Below, one piece after another: positions 23,081-34,330 of a DNA stretch of 64,000 bases (within the stretch, counting starts at the first letter, position 1; each line of letters begins with the position of its first letter). A program made the position numbers and the translations under genes. Source of the stretch: Symsagittifera roscoffensis (lineage: Eukaryota; Xenacoelomorpha; Acoela; Convolutidae). Location of the stretch: NCBI RefSeq assembly GCF_963678635.1, contig NC_087068.1, positions 40,197,649 through 40,261,648 on the forward strand. Direction: 5' to 3'. The notes under the pieces were generated by a model. That model made no database searches and had not been told where the DNA came from. It saw nothing but the letters and a program-made list of their open reading frames with translations.

Positions 23081-24204
23081 GACATTCACGAGAGCGTTTT
23101 GTGGTTACGCGAGGACAGACTAAACAACAAGGACAAGAATTTCTCTGCGAATTGGCGGCTCGCAATAGTGACCTTGCAAACTCGCTGAAATCGGAGATCA
23201 CAAAGGGATCCCTACGTTTTTACGACAACGGTCGCGATACTTCAGCACCAGCACTCTCGCATTCCCAGCGAATGAATGTGTCGTCCTCTTCGAGGCCAAA
23301 AAGACTCTCGAAAACACGTAAATTAGAAAAATTAGTTTTACAAGATCGTCTTAGAGTCAAAATCTTTCGGAAAGTTCTTGATCGAAAATCGGGAAAGCCT
23401 CTGTTCAAACTAGCAAAAACCAAGATTACTCGTGTTACGGACCATACTTACCTTACTGACAAGGGGAAAGTCTATCGGAAAAATCACTTAAGCCTGAGAC
23501 TTAATTTTAACCACCCTAAGTTTTCAGCTACGCCTGGAACCGTGGGAGAACAGTTACAGCGACGAATTGCTCCTCGGCCTCAGTCTCAGCCATCTACTTC
23601 TCCAGCTACGAGTCACATAAAAGAACCTCCGAAGGGCAAGGTGATTGACCTAACAGCAGAGTCATCAAGCGAGGACTCTTTAATCACCGGACCCCAGCTT
23701 GAGTTGGTGGAGCCACCTTTTTCAACGCCTCAAGGATTGGCTCCCACGGTCGTTACGTCGAAAGCTCCGGTTGTTCATCCTCTGACAAACCCCGCCTCGA
23801 CATCTCCCACAGGGGCTCAAGCAACGCCTAAGGATCCGCCCATCACACATCAGCCACAGATTTCTGGTACCGTTCCTCAGGCTGCAGCTGAGGACCCGGC
23901 GGCTACTGCCCATGCGGAGGTTGGCAATCCCACCTCCCAATCTACGAGCGATTCCAACAGATCTTCTAATCGGTCCAAGAAACCGACGAGGTTTTATGGC
24001 GATCCTCTTCGCCATTCAGTCAAGAGTGTAACTGAATCCGACCCAGCGGAGTCTTCGTCACAAGGACTTATCACAGAACAGACAATTACTACGCATTTCA
24101 CCCCGATTGTTCGCAAAGGATCGCAAGTGCCTTTTCCCAGAACTAAAGAGCAAACTACTCCGTTTAAGAAAATTCGAGTCGATGAGCATGATAAAACTTC
24201 TTAA
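23077..24204 (+). CDS. Integrase C-terminal-like region with Pro-rich tail
   Basis: The frame is open for 375 codons to TAA 24,202-24,204 and overlaps the previous frame by a few bases. Around residues 85-150 it reads KTKITRVTDHTYLTDKGKVY then RKNHLSLRL, matching the integrase C-terminal pattern (T-V---TY-V-D-GK--RRH--QLR). The rest is Pro/Ser/Thr-rich with an acidic patch (LTAESSSEDS) and resembles the extended tails of gypsy pol. The frame lacks stops, unlike the rest of the element. Confidence 0.6.
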   Translation: MRHSRERFVVTRGQTKQQGQEFLCELAARNSDLANSLKSEITKGSLRFYDNGRDTSAPALSHSQRMNVSSSSRPKRLSKTRKLEKLVLQDRLRVKIFRKVLDRKSGKPLFKLAKTKITRVTDHTYLTDKGKVYRKNHLSLRLNFNHPKFSATPGTVGEQLQRRIAPRPQSQPSTSPATSHIKEPPKGKVIDLTAESSSEDSLITGPQLELVEPPFSTPQGLAPTVVTSKAPVVHPLTNPASTSPTGAQATPKDPPITHQPQISGTVPQAAAEDPAATAHAEVGNPTSQSTSDSNRSSNRSKKPTRFYGDPLRHSVKSVTESDPAESSSQGLITEQTITTHFTPIVRKGSQVPFPRTKEQTTPFKKIRVDEHDKTS

Positions 24205-24353
24205 ACTTTAAACCTCACATAAACTCCGCCTTTTTGTCTTATGATTGGGTTATAGCTGGCCTATTAACATGTGCTATATAACTTCCTCATTATTCTGCCT
24301 TATACATTCTGAAATTTATACAAGATAAATTTTTTCTAGAGTGGGAAGTGTCG

Positions 24354-24687
24354 TGAGGCGACCTTCGGTACATCATTCTATTCTATTTACTTATGTATGT
24401 CTTATTTATTTATGTCTTAATTATCTACTTATAGTGCAGTAAATTGATTCAATGACAAATCTCACCAGTCAAATCGTTTGTCACTTGAGAACCTGAAGCG
24501 GTCACTTGCGAAAGCCTTAAGTGTGAAATCTAGTCGTTAAACATTCTTGTTATTCAAAACAATACATTCAATCTGGAATCGTTATTCATATATACATTAT
24601 TCTATTCTATCTATTCATATATCATATTTAATTGAATATTCGATTTTTACAATCCTGTTTTCCCTACTCCAAGTGAGGGAAATCTCA
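24354..24687 (+). repeat. 3' LTR
   Basis: Gap-free partner of 19,214-19,547, TG...CA, about ten substitutions by hand count. Preceded by a purine-rich tract. Confidence 0.9.
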
Positions 24688-25430
24688 ATGATATGAAGGA
24701 AAAATATTTCAACTTCGAAAAAAGTTTTTTCAAGTTTTGTTTTATCCCCTAGAAATGTGTTTTCCGTTATTAATTCTATTACGGCGGCCGCACCGGACGC
24801 TTTTTTTCTAGAGTGTTAGAATTGGGTAAGGTTGATCTCATACAGTCTTAAACTTCAGTTTTCGTAACTGTCCAAAATGAGCCTCAAATGATATTTTTTT
24901 TTCGTTTTTTGTTTAGATCATAATAGGTCTCGATGTATTGTACTCAAAAATAGCTTAAATGATTTTAAATTCTGCTCCAAGAGGAGAACTCCCAACCTTC
25001 GTGTTATCGTTTGCATCGGTCGTTCAAAAAGATCACATCCTCTGTGGTCACCCACAGGCAAAAGATATGTTGGATTTTATAATTTGCACCATTTTTTTCA
25101 ATCTTTGCTTTGATTCCATAAAACTGATCTGTTCAAATGGATGCTACTACTTTATGTATTTCCATATAAACTATGAAGAGCTTAACCAAAGTCTTGCAGC
25201 CGGTAGATTACTTTCACTGAGGGGAATTTCAATAACCGATTGATTCCTACTACTAGATATGTCTGCTTCCATTTATTTAAGATATCCGGTCCCGTATAAT
25301 CTATCTGGACTTCCTGCACAGGCTGTATAACTGGGGTATCTCACCGGGGCTAGTGTGTTAACAATAGTTCCGACGCGTTTTTAAATTTTTTTTTAATTTT
25401 TCACCATTTAAGTACAATTTCTTTTTTCAA
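24688..25430 (-). pseudogene. Tandem unit 3 with minus-strand integrase fragment
   Basis: On the minus strand near 25,320-25,200 it reads EVQIDYTGP, a few residues, then KQTYLVVGINRLLKFPSVKV: the gypsy integrase core start with the first catalytic Asp (D-Y-T-G-P) and the LVV(I/V)(D) strand, here with G in place of D. Further on, PVGDHRGCDLF is shared with unit 1. This is the best preserved of the three copies. 24,688-24,950 matches sequence near 18,030-18,180, so it is the continuation of the unit interrupted by the LTR element. Confidence 0.55.
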
Positions 25431-25609
25431 GGAAATATGAAAGTTCGTTTGCGACATGCCCAACAGAGATACAATGACATACCCATCATTGCATTTTGTC
25501 CTGGATAGACTCTATCCTCTGCTTTTATGGTGCTGCCAGGTCATTGTCCGCTAGAATGCAGTAATTCACCACGTTTATTTTGGTTCCACAAAGAGTCTTT
25601 ATAGGGCTT

Positions 25610-25910
25610 TATTAGCTCAAACCCCTGCTTGTCGTTGTTCCCGCTCAAACGCTGCATTCTGCCCATTCATGTGTCTTTTAAGATCAACTCTGCTAGCAGA
25701 CTGTTGTCGAATAATTTCCCAAGGTAGTCCATTATGTCGGTTTTCCATAAGCCCAGAAGTTTCAATATTTCCTGATAATTGAACAGCCGACACTGTTTGT
25801 ACTGACTTAAGTCCTAGCGAAACAAAAGTTTCTACAATTGGCGACGTGAATTTTGGCCACTTTTGTTTCCTCGGTTTTTTGTTGCTGTCCGTTTCTTCTC
25901 CGTCCATTTT
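25610..25910 (-). pseudogene. Integrase core C-terminal piece of the minus-strand relic
   Basis: An open stretch of 96 codons includes FVSLGLKSVQTVSAVQLSGN followed by IETSGLME, resembling the integrase segment F---LGIKH--T-AYHPQSNG--ER. Key residues are degraded. It lies upstream (minus sense) of tandem unit 3, whose integrase piece is more N-terminal, so the two are separate copies. Confidence 0.4.
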
Positions 25911-26528
25911 GGCAACTAATGTTACTGGCTGAGACGCTTGACTCTCTTCCTAGGGCACAGGTCCCTGCAAAATTTCCGCAAAGGATTTGAGTTGTGTGCT
26001 CCGACTTGTAGTTTTTTTCGTTTTTCCAACATTGCCAAACTCCACCAATCGATGGCGATTTCGTTTGTAATAATGATCAAACGATGTGACCACAAATTTT
26101 CCATCTTATTCTGTTTTGTCCAGCTGCGGGCCCCTAGAGGGGTAATCTACGATGCCGATGTCTTCTCTGGGTAAATTAGGGATTTTAAATTGAATTCAGC
26201 AAACGATTAGCCAACCTATTCATTTTTGACTGGTAGACTTTGTTGGCCCCTAAAACTGATAGAAGGGCCTGGTGACCTGGAGCAAACGTAATTTCTTAAA
26301 AGAAAAGTTATAGAAGCCCAATACCCACTCTGTCACTTTTTTCAGCGTGGCGCTTTTGGAGCTTTTATGGTTTGCATTACATTTTTTGCTATATACAGCA
26401 TTAAGCTGTAAAAAAAAATCATTTTTGAATTATTCGCTTTTAGGTTTTTTTCATAAATTTTTGTATGTGCAGTCGTCAAACTGAATTTTGTCTTCGGTTC
26501 TTTCATTTTTTTAAGCATAATTTTTTTC

Positions 26529-26900
26529 TCATTTCTTTTTCACAACAGATTTCTGTAAGTTTTCTGTAAACGTGATCACTTTAATTATAAAATTTGCTAG
26601 ATGACAAAAACTACCCAAAAACGGTTTCAATTGTTTCGACGTTTTCATGGGATTTAATTTCTTTACAGCCTCTATTTTTGGGTAATTTGCATTACAGTTA
26701 CTCTCGATGACTGATGAACTCATAATTTCACTTCATTGGTAAGGAATTTGCACTTTGATGCTTTCATCTCTGACTTTTCTTCATCAAATTGTTTCATGAC
26801 CGTTTCTACGAACCGGAGTTGTTCTTTTTGCGTCGTTTTGAAATTATCAAGGTATCTTAAGAAAGCCGAAAGCTTTATCTGAGTGTAGGGGTTTTTTAGA
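26529..26900 (-). pseudogene. Reverse transcriptase piece of the minus-strand relic
   Basis: Minus strand: FLRYLDNFKTTQKEQLRFVE, a decayed YLDD box (second Asp replaced by Asn) followed by the palm-thumb helix; then MKASKCKFLTNEVK (thumb, K--KC-F----V) and, after a frameshift, KIEAVKKLNPMKTSKQLKPF, the standard gypsy RT-to-RNase H connection ending FLGSFCHLANFI. Confidence 0.65.
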
Positions 26901-27899
26901 TCAAAACTTCAAAAACAAATGTCCCTCCTTTGTTGTGATCATTTGACTCACCCCATCCAAATTTTGTCAAAATTTGGCATTTGGTACTTGTTTTTGTATT
27001 GTTGCCTTTTGTTGGGCTTTGCGTGCAGTGCTAAAGTTATTGTTTTTTTTTCGTATCGCAAGGAAACAGTCGCTTTATTTTAATCAACTTTCTGATTTGG
27101 TCCTTGAACCAATACTTTTTCTATAAATTCCTGTGTTGACAACTGGCGCAGAAAAACTGTCACTGGTAGATTTATAAAACGTCTGAATCAAATTTCTGAT
27201 CCAGTTATTTTCCATCCAACTTTTGCTTAAATATGTATCAGAATGCGCTCCTCTTTTTTCTCAATCAGGCAGTGTTAACAAAGTTTTTGTGGTAACAAAG
27301 TGAATTTTGACGCGCTTGTTCAATCAATAAGATTCTTTGAATGTTTCAAGAATCTCTTTTTTATAGTCTCTCATAACTTCTATCGTGGTGCTGTTTTTTG
27401 TGGCGTAGATTTTACGAATCTTTCGTGAACATCTTGACCCATGATACGCCTTGATTTTTGCGTACTAAAATTAGCAAGGTGACCTCTGGAACAACCAACC
27501 GTGCTAACGTCGTTCCGGCTTTAAGTGGTTCTAAAATATGGGTAGATTTTTTTGTAATTCACAAACAGCGCGTTAACTATCAGTTTTCTCTAGATATAAA
27601 CTTTACATTTTGTGCCGACTGTTGTATCTGTTTTGGTTCAGTTCCGCTTATGAATGAGTTGAGGCAACCTGTATTCACCGCCATGAGAGTTGTGGTTAAA
27701 CTTTTTGACTAGTCCTTTAGTAGATTTCAAACTTCTAGATCTACAGTTTCTTTTAATCTCAAACTTTTTGATCTGGAACTGAGCTGTGTGTTCATTAGAG
27801 TGTCTTTCTACTTCAATATGTTTCAATTTGTATGGCTTAAACTATGTTATGTTTACTTGTTCTATGGTCCTTATCTCAGTCCTCCGATGAGTCCGCCTT

Positions 27900-28690
27900 T
27901 TTGATTAGGTCGCACCCCTGTGATTCTTCCGAAGAGTCACCTGTAACTTCATTTATCTGTTGTGATTTAGTAATCCAGGCAAAATGATTTCTTTTTTTTT
28001 GCAATTCGTACACTCCTTGTCTTTTTCCGGGCAGTTCTTTTCAAGATCATTGCCAAACCAGCGGCCGCATTTAGTGCATGATTTCTTCCTGTCTCTATCA
28101 CGGTCCCCATTGTTCCTGTTTCGGTTTTTCCCAAATTTTTATATGACGGAATCGATCTTCTATTTTTTTGATTCCTGACATTTGGAGTTGATTGCCTGAT
28201 TCTGATCTAAACTGTGCTCGACCTCTTAACAGTCTGACTGTTTTTGATACCCCTGTGTTGTTGTTTATTACCAGCGTGATTTTTTGAGCTCGTTTCCACA
28301 CTTCTTCTGGTGTAAACTTTTCAAAGGTGAGCGTGGCTTTTAACGTTTTCTTCTTCATTCGTGATATAATTAAGCCACGCACAAACTCGTCTTCCAAAAT
28401 ATCTAGTTGCGGTCTGAATGCTTACGCAAATAGCGCTGCTTGAAACGTTACTAAAGACTCAGTAGCTTCTGACCGTCTCGAGCGTGGCTGAGGTCATGTA
28501 AAATAAAAATTTGACTGTCTGTTCTGATATCTCTCCATGGCATTTGGTTTTTAATAATCTTCTTTTACCTGTTGACCCCAGGACTAAGAATATGTGTGAT
28601 ACCAGTTTCTATTCTACATCAGCGTAAAACACATGATGCCTACTTCTGGTCATCTCATGTTTCGTTTTTGTTCCGAGTTTCGTTACGAAA
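27900..28690 (-). pseudogene. gag and zinc-knuckle piece of the minus-strand relic
   Basis: Minus strand 28,500-28,098 contains ESLVTFQAALFA and ILEDEFVRGLIISRMKKKTL, the gag capsid C-terminal pattern (ESv-eF---L--La ... i-d-fv-Gl). Downstream (28,090-27,980) CTKCGRWFGNDLEKNCP and ECTNCKKKE form a K02A2.6-like paired Cys cluster, then an acidic linker (TGDSSEES) that usually precedes the protease. Confidence 0.6.
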
Positions 28691-28700
28691 GTAACGGAAT

Positions 28701-30021
28701 ATTTGTGCTCGGGGTGGGTTTTTTTTTCTGCAGACAAATTGACTTTTTAACTAGCCATTTTTGACAGATTTTTTTTTATATCATTCAAGAGCTATTGCTG
28801 TCCTGAGCTTGAAATTGAAAAGATATTTTACCTGTGATCATTTATCATAAAGCTACGGGAGTTTAAAGACTGCCATTTTGGCCCATTTGCGACAATTAAC
28901 GCGCGATAAATTTCGCGCTATTAACGTGTAAGCGGAGATATAATCCGTCTTAGAAATCGTTCCAAATTGGTTCAATGATGCTTTTATGCCATAATTGATT
29001 TGTTAATAGGAGCAAAATCTATCACTTTGTACTTAATATGACGTGTGGGGGGATGTTTTTAAATAAAATCTCAAATTTTATCAAACAATTTTTTTTTAAA
29101 TTTTCTGTTACATTGAAGTTTTTCATTTTATTAATGCTCCATAGACCTTAAAAGGCAGTCGGAAAATTCAAGGCTTCGCCCTGATACGAGCAGTTTTGTC
29201 TTATTTTGTCTTCCATTTTTTCTTCTGCAGTCTACCTCGCTCTCTTCTCAATGCTTCCTCAGCGTAAGATTCTGCCGGTTTTGGCCATTTCCGTCTAGGT
29301 ATCGATTCCAGCATTACAGGCTCTGATGCTAACAAGTTTTTTTACGGAGCGACATTTCGAACGTCACCGCTATCCTGCTTTGGCCCAACCACATTGTGAT
29401 CAGCCATAGTGGATTGGCATTTGCCGACAGCCAATACATCGGAGCACCTAATTCTTTTCAGTTTTCCTTTTTACAAATCCGCCTGGCCGAGCAGTTTGAT
29501 ACAATTTGAGATGGGTGGTGACTGTTTCTCCGTATTAGTGAATTTATATAACACGAAGTATAATCTTCTCGGAGCAATGAATCATAATCTTTAAGTTAGT
29601 ATTCTTAATTTAAGAGACCATCATTTAGATCAAGCACCATGATTGAACTTGATCAAGACCTGCATAGCATTCTATTAATAACGCTCATGTTACAAAGCTC
29701 AATGTTAAATACAGAGGCTCTCATCTTCTTAGCGACTAATTAAACAAAACATAAAGTTCGAGAAACTGATTTGGATTGAGTTTGGATGAATGAACTTCCT
29801 TGCGCGTCGTTGGAGTTAAACATGCACTCATCTCAAAGTTGCCTGTTTAACAAGAATTTCATTTTGTAATAGCATAATTTTCTAACTGGTGAGAACCAAA
29901 GTAATTGAGAACCACTTCAACCTCAGATGATAATGAGGTTCCCACTTTTTTTCTGTGTCCGTCCTTTAAGAGAGCTCTCAAAAAGATCTTTTACTCCACC
30001 TTTAACTCCACATTCTTCTAA
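28701..30021. other. Intergenic; possible leader ORF of the relic at 29,150-29,407 (minus)
   Basis: A minus-strand frame from an ATG at 29,407 reads MADHNVVGPKQDSGDVRNVA, then a stop, then a charged stretch (YAEEALRRERGRLQKKK). It sits where the gag start of the relic would be, but I cannot match it to gag. The rest shows nothing recognisable. Confidence 0.3.
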
Positions 30022-31255
30022 CTTCTCAAGTATTTTTCGTGACTGACTTTGTCGAAGGCTTTTTCGAAGGCAAGATAGAGGGACACTAAAGTTGGTAGAT
30101 CTAGGTTATCAAAAAGTTTGGATAGGTAGAGGATCATCTGTATCATAACTGATTTGCTTCTTGTGAATCCATTTTGTTTTTGTCGGATGGTGAGTCCAAT
30201 GACATCGTTATGTTTGCCAAAAAAAATGTTTCGAAAATATTTGTAAATGTCAACAGCGAGTTGATAGTTTGATATGTCCTGTTCATCTCCATCTTTGAAG
30301 AGCGGTATGATTTTGCTGGTTTTAGTGTGGCTTGGAAAGATTTTCTTATTTACGAATGAGTTGTAAAGGAAAGACAGGAAGGTGCTATACCTTCAGTCAA
30401 GCGTTTTAGTTGCAGATTTCCCAGACCATCAGGGCCTTCTGCTCTCGTAAAATGGATCTTGTCTTCGCTATGGACTGTTTTTATTTTTTATTATAGTGAG
30501 AGGTGGTACATACAAATTGGAGGGTCAGCCTTTTCCTTGTCGGTTATGGTATCGTTTAAATATATTCTTGGTGGCAGTTGACTTGTCCTTCGATTGCTTT
30601 GGAAGTTATTTTGGATTTCTGAAAAAATGCCGTTTTTAAAGGTTGAGCTTTTAAATTGTTTTTGATCTTCCCTCAAAAAAACAGCAACTTCTTTTTTAGA
30701 TTTCCTAGTTTTTTTGGGGGTACTACTTTGGGGATTCTTTTTTTGTGTTTCTTTTATTGGATATTTTGCCTTTTGATAACGTTAGCTGTCTCGCTCAAGA
30801 GCAAAGGATGTAGACTGACGCGATGTTTTGTTTTCTTGGGAATCTGATGTGTGCAAAATTTATATAACCAGTTTCACCAAAAGTCAGCGAGAACATCAAC
30901 ATTGCTGTAGCAACATGGGTTGAATGGATTTTGATTAACTTCATGTTCGACACCCTTCTAGTCATCTTTTGAGTTTGAGTATTTAATGAAATCTCCGTTT
31001 TCAATATGGAGCTTTTCCAATTTCAACCAGTCGTTACTGCTGAATTTGAATTGAAAAGGGGGTGATTTGATTTGTACAGGTTTTTATCATTATTATAAAC
31101 GGATACTTTAAGAACTGAGTCACTGTTGTCTGTTAAAACTAGATCAAGTTATTTCTTTGAGCCAGTAATCATGTGTTCATAATTACGTTCGAAAAGATCT
31201 TCAAGCACAAGTGCCTCTTCCAAGTTTAATGATTCCATATGCCTTCAATTTAGGT
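30022..31255 (-). repeat. LINE tandem duplication, copy 1
   Basis: Starts at CTTCTCAAGTATTTTTCG (30,022) and ends at CTTCAATTTAGGT (31,255), where the identical start sequence begins again. Copy 1 keeps the longest RT stretch. Confidence 0.85.
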
Positions 31256-32500
31256 CTTCTCAAGTATTTTTCGTGACTGACTTTGTCGAAGGCTTTTTCG
31301 AAGGCAAGATAGAGGGACACTAAAGTTGGTAGATCTAGGTTATCAAAAAGTTTGGATTAGGTAGAGGATCATCTGTATCATTACTGATTTGCTTTTTGTG
31401 AAGCTATTTTGTTTTTGTCGGATGGTGAGTCCAATGACATCGTTATGTTTGCCAAAAAATAATGTTTCGAAAATCTTTGTAAATAACAACAGCGAGTCGA
31501 TAGTTTGATATGTCCTGTTCGTCTCCATGTTTGAAGAGCGGTATAACTTTGCTGGTTTTAGTGTGGCTTGGATAGATTTTCTTATTTACGAATGAGTTGT
31601 AAAGGAATGACAGGAAGGTGCTATACCTTCAGTCAAGCGTTTTAGTTGCAGATTTCCCAGACCATCAGGGCCTTCTGCTCTCGTAAAATGGATCTTGTCT
31701 TCGCTATGGACTGTTTTTATTTTTTATTATAGTGAGAGGTGGTACATACAGATTAGAGGGTCAGCCTTTTCCTTGTCGGTTACAGCTATGGTATCGTTCA
31801 AATACATTGTTGGTGGCAGTTGACTTGTCCTTCGATTGCTTTGGAAGTAATTTTGGATTTCTGAAAAATTGCCGTTCTTAAAGGTTGAGCTTTTAAATTA
31901 TTTTGATCTTCCCTCAAAAAAGCAGCAACTTCTTGTTTTAGATTTCCTAGTTTCTTTGGGGGGTACTGCTTTGGGGATTCTTTTTTGTGATTCTTTTATT
32001 GGATATTTTGCCTTTTGATAACGTTAGCTGTCTCGCTCGAGAGCCAAGGTTGTAGACTGACGCAATGTTTTGTTTTCTTGGGAATCTGATGTGAGAAAAA
32101 TTTATATAACCAGTTTCACCAAAAGTCAGCGAGAACATCAACATTGCTGTAGCAACATGGGTTGAATGGATTTTGATTAACTTCAGGTTCGACACCCTTC
32201 TAGTCTTCTTTTGAGTTTGAGTATTTAATGAAATCTCCGTTTTCAATATGGAGCTTGTCCAATTTCAACCAGTCGTTACTGCTGAATTTGACTTGAAAAG
32301 CGGGGTGCTTTGTGATTTGTACAGATTTTTATCATTATTATAAACGGATACTTTAAGAACTGAGTCACTGTTGTCTGTTAAAACTACATCAAGTTATTTC
32401 TTTGAGCCAGTAATCATGTGTTTATAATTACGTTCGAAAGATCTTCAAGCACAAGTGCCTCTTCCAAGTTTAATGACTCCATATGCCTTCAATTTAGGTC
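31256..32500 (-). repeat. LINE tandem duplication, copy 2
   Basis: Same extent as copy 1 (about 1.24 kb) with scattered substitutions and small indels; it continues past 32,500 into the endonuclease part, which copy 1 lacks. The shared junction shows that the duplication arose inside the LINE after insertion. Confidence 0.85.
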
Positions 32501-33079
32501 GAAATTGTAGTCGCCAACAATTTTTGTTGTTTTTGTTCAGAACCTCCCGGCGGAGGGTGTCTAGTACATCCAAAAATGCCGATAGAATAGAAGGTGAAAA
32601 GTGAATGTCTGTACTGACTCAACTGTGGTGCACTCACTATATATAAAGAATATGAGGTACTCATAATCTTTAACGTGTAACTGAACGAGTACTATGTCGG
32701 TTGCGCTGTTTTTTAAAAGTTGCTCTGTTTTTTCTAATTAGTGTTTTGTGAAAGCATAAATCTTTGCGTTTCTTCTCCGCTATCCATCTTCTGCAAACCC
32801 GCTCAATTATAACGTGCGAAGTAGTGCGCCTTACTCACACTGGGAAGGGGGGTTGTCCTCACATGTGATGACAATGGGGTTCGACAGGTGATTGTCCCCT
32901 TGTATTATTTTGTATGTATGTTAATAGGGTTTGACAATCAAAAGTCCCGATGTATTAGGTAATGGTCTGCAAAGTTCCCTGAGAAAAAATTTTCCCAAAA
33001 AATTTTCCATACAAAAAACTCCAAAAATTTAAAAGTTCTTGATATTTTGTCAATTTTTTTTTTCAATTCTTTTGAGTAA

Positions 33080-33760
33080 AGGATCCCTAATTATCCCAAT
33101 GCATAACTTATGATCTTTGTGCATATCTAATGATCTCTCTATAAAACAATTGTTCACTCTGTATTCTAGTTTTTTATCCCTACCTATAACTATCGATCTC
33201 TGTGTAAGACCAATTATCGCTGTATGACCACCGATTCTAACGAATAATTAACAATACCTATGCAAAACTAATTCTCCTTACGTAAGACTATTGATCCATT
33301 TGTATAACAAAATTTTTCTAATTAAAATTGATAATCCCTATGTATAACTAATGATCCCTGAGTACAACTGATGAATTCGATATTCAACTATTGATCCCTT
33401 TACATAACTAACGACTTCTATGATAGCTAATGATCCCTGAATCAAAATTATGGTCCCAATTATAATTAACGATTTTTCCCTATAACTAAAAATCGCTATG
33501 CTTATCTAATTATACGTATAAATAACTATCACTATATAACACTAATGATCCATGTGTATCACTAATGTTTCTAATACATAACTAATAACCCCTATGTATA
33601 ACTAGAAATTCTCAAGTTATACTAATGATCTCTACTTATAACTGATGAATTCGATAAATGGATAATGAATCCTTTGGATAACTAAAGATCTAAATGTTAG
33701 ACTAATTATCCTCATGTATAACTTAAGTTATCTATGCATACCAAAAGATTTCAGTAATAT
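33080..33760. repeat. About 20-bp imperfect tandem array, left arm
   Basis: Some thirty degenerate copies of TAATGATCCCTATGTATAAC. The inverted array is at about 45,420-46,020. It encodes nothing. Confidence 0.8.
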
Positions 33761-33839
33761 CAAACTTGCACCAAATTTGCCTGAATGCCATGAATGAATG
33801 GGTGACAGAGCGATGAATGAATAGAGGTAAAGCTCAATT

Positions 33840-34330
33840 CTTAATTGTCCTAATAAAAAAATCAGTCGCTGGACAGGTAGATTGGTCGAGCGATTGAGGT
33901 CTGGAGGGACGAAAAGGTCGCTGGATATACAGATGGACGATGGATAACTCGCTGGATTGCTGGTTGGATGGCTTGATGTTTGAAAAGGGCTGGATGACTC
34001 GCTGGAAAACTGGATGGCTGGGTAATTGATTGATCTAAGGATGTATAGATGGATAGATTGCTGATTGTTGTAATGGTTGATAAGTGTCTAGATAAAGGAA
34101 TGTCTTGCTTGATTGCTGACTGGATGGACAAATTTTTTTATGGCTTGATGGATGAATGAATGGTTTGATAGAGGGCTGGCTAGATGGTTGGCTAGAGAAT
34201 AGATGGTTGAAAAACAGTATAGATGGTTGTATAGATAGATAGATATTTCTTCGGGTGGTTGTTATTATTGAATAGTCGTCTAATGGATAGATGGCTAGAT
34301 GGATGGATAGTTTGGTGCATATTTGATTTG
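33840..34330. repeat. GGAT/GGCT-rich array, left arm
   Basis: Imperfect runs of GGATGG, GGCTGG and GATAGATGG; the inverted partner (CCATCC, CAGCCATCC) is at about 44,830-45,300. Together with the neighbouring 20-bp array this puts tandem repeats at both ends of the palindrome. Confidence 0.8.

Larger units (their letters stand above)
19214..24687 (+). mobile_element. Ty3/gypsy LTR retrotransposon, defective (integrase core missing)
   Basis: Two LTRs of 334 bp, both TG...CA, flank gag-protease-RT-RNase H coding in the plus orientation; length about 5.5 kb. By hand count the LTRs differ at about 10 positions (roughly 97% identity), so insertion is fairly recent. A TGG-initial primer-binding-site-like sequence (TGGCGCAGCC) abuts the 5' LTR at 19,548, and a purine-rich tract (AGAGTGGGAAGTG, about 24,338-24,350) precedes the 3' LTR. 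Coding is broken by several stops and frameshifts, and no HHCC zinc finger or DDE integrase core is found between RNase H and the integrase C-terminal tail. It is inserted in a tandem integrase-bearing repeat unit, but the five bases before (TGCCA) and after (ATGAT) do not match as a target-site duplication. Confidence 0.85.
25500..28700 (-). mobile_element. Ty3/gypsy relic, minus strand
   Basis: Reading 28,700 to 25,500 on the minus strand gives gag, zinc knuckle, RT and integrase pieces in retroelement order, all with stops and frameshifts. No LTRs were recognised at either edge. It is older than the plus-strand element at 19.2-24.7 kb. Confidence 0.65.
30022..32790 (-). mobile_element. Non-LTR retrotransposon (LINE) relic with endonuclease and RT pieces
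   Basis: On the minus strand, 32,790-32,480 reads as the end of an APE-type endonuclease (KIVGDYNFDLN, the GDFN box), followed by VVLTDNSDSVLKV-like sequence. Further on (30,250-30,040 and 31,480-31,260) reverse transcriptase boxes occur: IGLTIRQKQNGFTRSKSVM and VSLYLAFEKAFDKVSHEKYL, the QxGFRxGxS and DFxKAFDxV motifs, with Ala in place of the first catalytic Asp. All frames are broken. The body is present twice in tandem (next two entries). Confidence 0.7.
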
